Notes under the pieces: model-generated
Databases searched by the model: none
What the model was told of the DNA's origin: nothing
What the model saw: only the letters and a program-made list of their open reading frames with translations
In this document: positions 21,324 through 22,273 of the stretch, piece after piece
Layout of the letters: every line of letters begins with the position of its first letter
Position numbering within the stretch: position 1 is the first letter of the stretch
Virus record (IMG/VR): IMGVR_UViG_3300038706_000036
Location: 1 to 22,273 of that record
Direction: 5' to 3' (one strand)
Length of the DNA stretch: 22,273 nt
DNA from: a virus
Position numbers and translations under genes: made by a program

Positions 21324-22102
21324 TAATTACTGTTGCCGTTTACAACCGGAAAAAGTTGGTATCTGGGACGCTCGCTCCAGTGTCCCTGTTCTCCTAAAAC
21401 GTATAAGTCATAGGATTCTATTCCGTATTGAATAAGGTTATTTTGTTGTCTTTTAAGTTCTTGTTTTATAGCGTAAGACTTCCATGATTCTCCATTATCG
21501 TAATCCCAGTAAATATTCCAATGTACATCTTCTATTCCTTCGTAATCTTCGCCATACTTTTTTCTTGCTTTTTTAAGAGGCGGAAGTGCAACATATCGTG
21601 AGTGATAACTTTCACTATGATATTCTATCCATTTTTCATCGTATACATGCTTAATTATCCCAAACTCACTGGTTGGAGCAATAAATACTTTATCTTCGAT
21701 ATTAAATTTAATATCTAAATTCTGTTTGATATGACTTACATTTGCTTTTCCTTTCTTTTTTCTGGCGCGGAAAGGAACCCCGTTTTTTAATAAAACATTT
21801 TTGACTCGATATGAGGTTATATAAAGGTTTGTAGCAAGTGCGTTTAAACTGTTTCCGTTTTGATACTCGGAAATAATATGTTGTTCCGTATCTTCAGAAA
21901 TAGGCTTGGCTTGGGCTTCTTTTTTTAGTGTTTGGATTCTTTTTTCTTTTTCTTTAAATTCGGTAATAATGCTTTCTAGTCGTTTTGTATTATAAGCTAT
22001 TCCTAAATGTGTACAGATAGCTTTTTTCGTTTTATCTATTTTTAGCATCCAAATAGCTTGTCTAATTTTGGATTCAGGTATATCGTGTTTAATTTTTGTC
22101 AT
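21323..22102 (-). CDS. DNA-binding protein with two HTH segments
   Basis: This 259-residue protein is probably a regulator or replication-initiation factor. An N-terminal helical segment KTKKAICTHLGIAYNTKRLE (24-43) and a second one ISEYQNGNSLNALATNLYIT (77-96) followed by SYRVKNVLLKNGVPFRARKKKGK (97-119) look like helix-turn-helix units, the latter resembling resolvase or transposase HTHs. A short coiled coil (46-66) separates them. The C-terminal part contains a KOW/SH3-like strand pair (DKVFIAPTSEFGIIKHVYDE) and many aromatic residues. It is the first gene after a sigma70-like promoter, and its mRNA would have a leader of about 11 bases. An alternative GTG start lies at 22111. It is coupled to the helicase. 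Confidence 0.65.
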   Translation of the reverse strand: MTKIKHDIPESKIRQAIWMLKIDKTKKAICTHLGIAYNTKRLESIITEFKEKEKRIQTLKKEAQAKPISEDTEQHIISEYQNGNSLNALATNLYITSYRVKNVLLKNGVPFRARKKKGKANVSHIKQNLDIKFNIEDKVFIAPTSEFGIIKHVYDEKWIEYHSESYHSRYVALPPLKKARKKYGEDYEGIEDVHWNIYWDYDNGESWKSYAIKQELKRQQNNLIQYGIESYDLYVLGEQGHWSERPRYQLFPVVNGNSN

Positions 22103-22119
22103 ATTTTTCACTTATATAT

Positions 22120-22149
22120 ATTATATATTACAAAAGGAGGAGTAGTCAA
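22120..22149 (-). promoter_or_regulatory. Sigma70-like promoter of the HTH-helicase run
   Basis: On the minus strand TTGACT (22149-22144) and a perfect TATAAT (22125-22120) are 18 bases apart. The predicted start is near 22113. It follows the stop of the upstream gene by only 14 bases. The surrounding ATATAT sequence makes alternative -10 registers possible. Confidence 0.65.
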
Positions 22150-22162
22150 ATTAAATATGGTT

Positions 22163-22273
22163 TTAGCCGCTCTTATTTTTTAATTCTCGAATCCTATCTT
22201 GCATATACTTTTTGGCGCTAAGTAATTGGGCGTCTTCTGCTTCGCGGGTAGGATAGCCTCTATTATTTTTTTT
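22163..22273 (-). CDS. C-terminal end of an unknown gene (partial)
   Basis: The last 36 codons of a minus-strand frame end at a TAA (22165-22163). The peptide is highly charged and probably helical, with YPTREAEDAQLLSAKKYMQD at its centre and ending RELKNKSG. The gene begins outside the window, so its length and family are unknown. No terminator hairpin is visible between its stop and the next promoter. Confidence 0.6.
   Translation of the reverse strand, partial: KKNNRGYPTREAEDAQLLSAKKYMQDRIRELKNKSG

Noticed and set aside
22130-22190. Plus-strand AAGGAGG followed by an ATG
   Set aside because: The frame closes after 8 codons and the purine run is the complement of the promoter spacer on the coding strand.
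1-22273. tRNA genes, CRISPR arrays, insertion sequences or attachment sites
   Set aside because: None seen; coding sequence fills nearly the whole window and no array or transposase was recognised.

Overview
This window reads as part of an AT-rich (roughly one third G+C by eye), very compact tailed-phage genome. It carries a replication, recombination and nucleotide-metabolism block. Every supported gene lies on the minus strand, so transcription runs from position 22273 towards 1. Genes touch or overlap almost everywhere (repeated ATGA and TAATG stop/start overlaps). No tRNA, rRNA, insertion sequence or CRISPR array was seen. The mix of family-A DNA polymerase, T4-like gp46/gp47 and UvsW-type helicase, B12-dependent ribonucleotide reductase, PurE/PurS, HIT, 2OG-Fe(II) oxygenase and zf-CHCC protein resembles phages of marine Alphaproteobacteria or cyanobacteria. 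That host guess is inference; structural genes that would place the phage lie outside the window.

Layout in transcription order. (a) 22273-19947: the 3' end of an unknown gene, a sigma70-like promoter, a two-HTH DNA-binding protein, and a DnaB/gp41-like replicative helicase. (b) 19963-17459: an accessory run with a HIT-family protein, a small protein, two tandem paralogous small proteins, a prolyl-4-hydroxylase-like 2OG oxygenase, a secreted protein and a membrane-anchored zf-CHCC protein. (c) 17478-12512: DnaG-like primase, family-A DNA polymerase with a UDG-like N-terminal remnant, a hypothetical protein, and an SF2 UvsW-like helicase. (d) 12515-11004: phosphoribosyltransferase, a hypothetical protein, purS, a 36-residue membrane microprotein and purE. 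(e) 10998-8289: a hypothetical protein, ssDNA-binding protein, glycosyltransferase and FkbM-like methyltransferase. (f) 8284-5490: SbcD/gp47 and SbcC/gp46. (g) 5446-2291: class II ribonucleotide reductase, cupin, glutaredoxin and an Hjc-like nuclease. (h) 2294-1: a very acidic hypothetical protein, T4-type lysozyme, 5'-3' exonuclease and the start of dUTPase.

The genes form a coherent takeover programme. Helicase, primase, polymerase, SSB, flap exonuclease, gp46/47, UvsW and a resolvase-like nuclease cover replication and recombination. RNR, dUTPase, PurS, PurE and the PRT supply nucleotides. Six good sigma70-like promoters were found by eye, three of them inside coding sequence. The most interesting points are: an inverted repeat that spans the exonuclease promoter and ribosome-binding site and could silence read-through mRNA; the purS-microprotein-purE cassette; a probably leaderless DNA polymerase mRNA; the UDG-like remnant fused to the polymerase; and the membrane-anchored zf-CHCC protein. 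No stretch longer than 300 bases lacks a gene; the largest non-coding gap is 128 bases (1073-1200).
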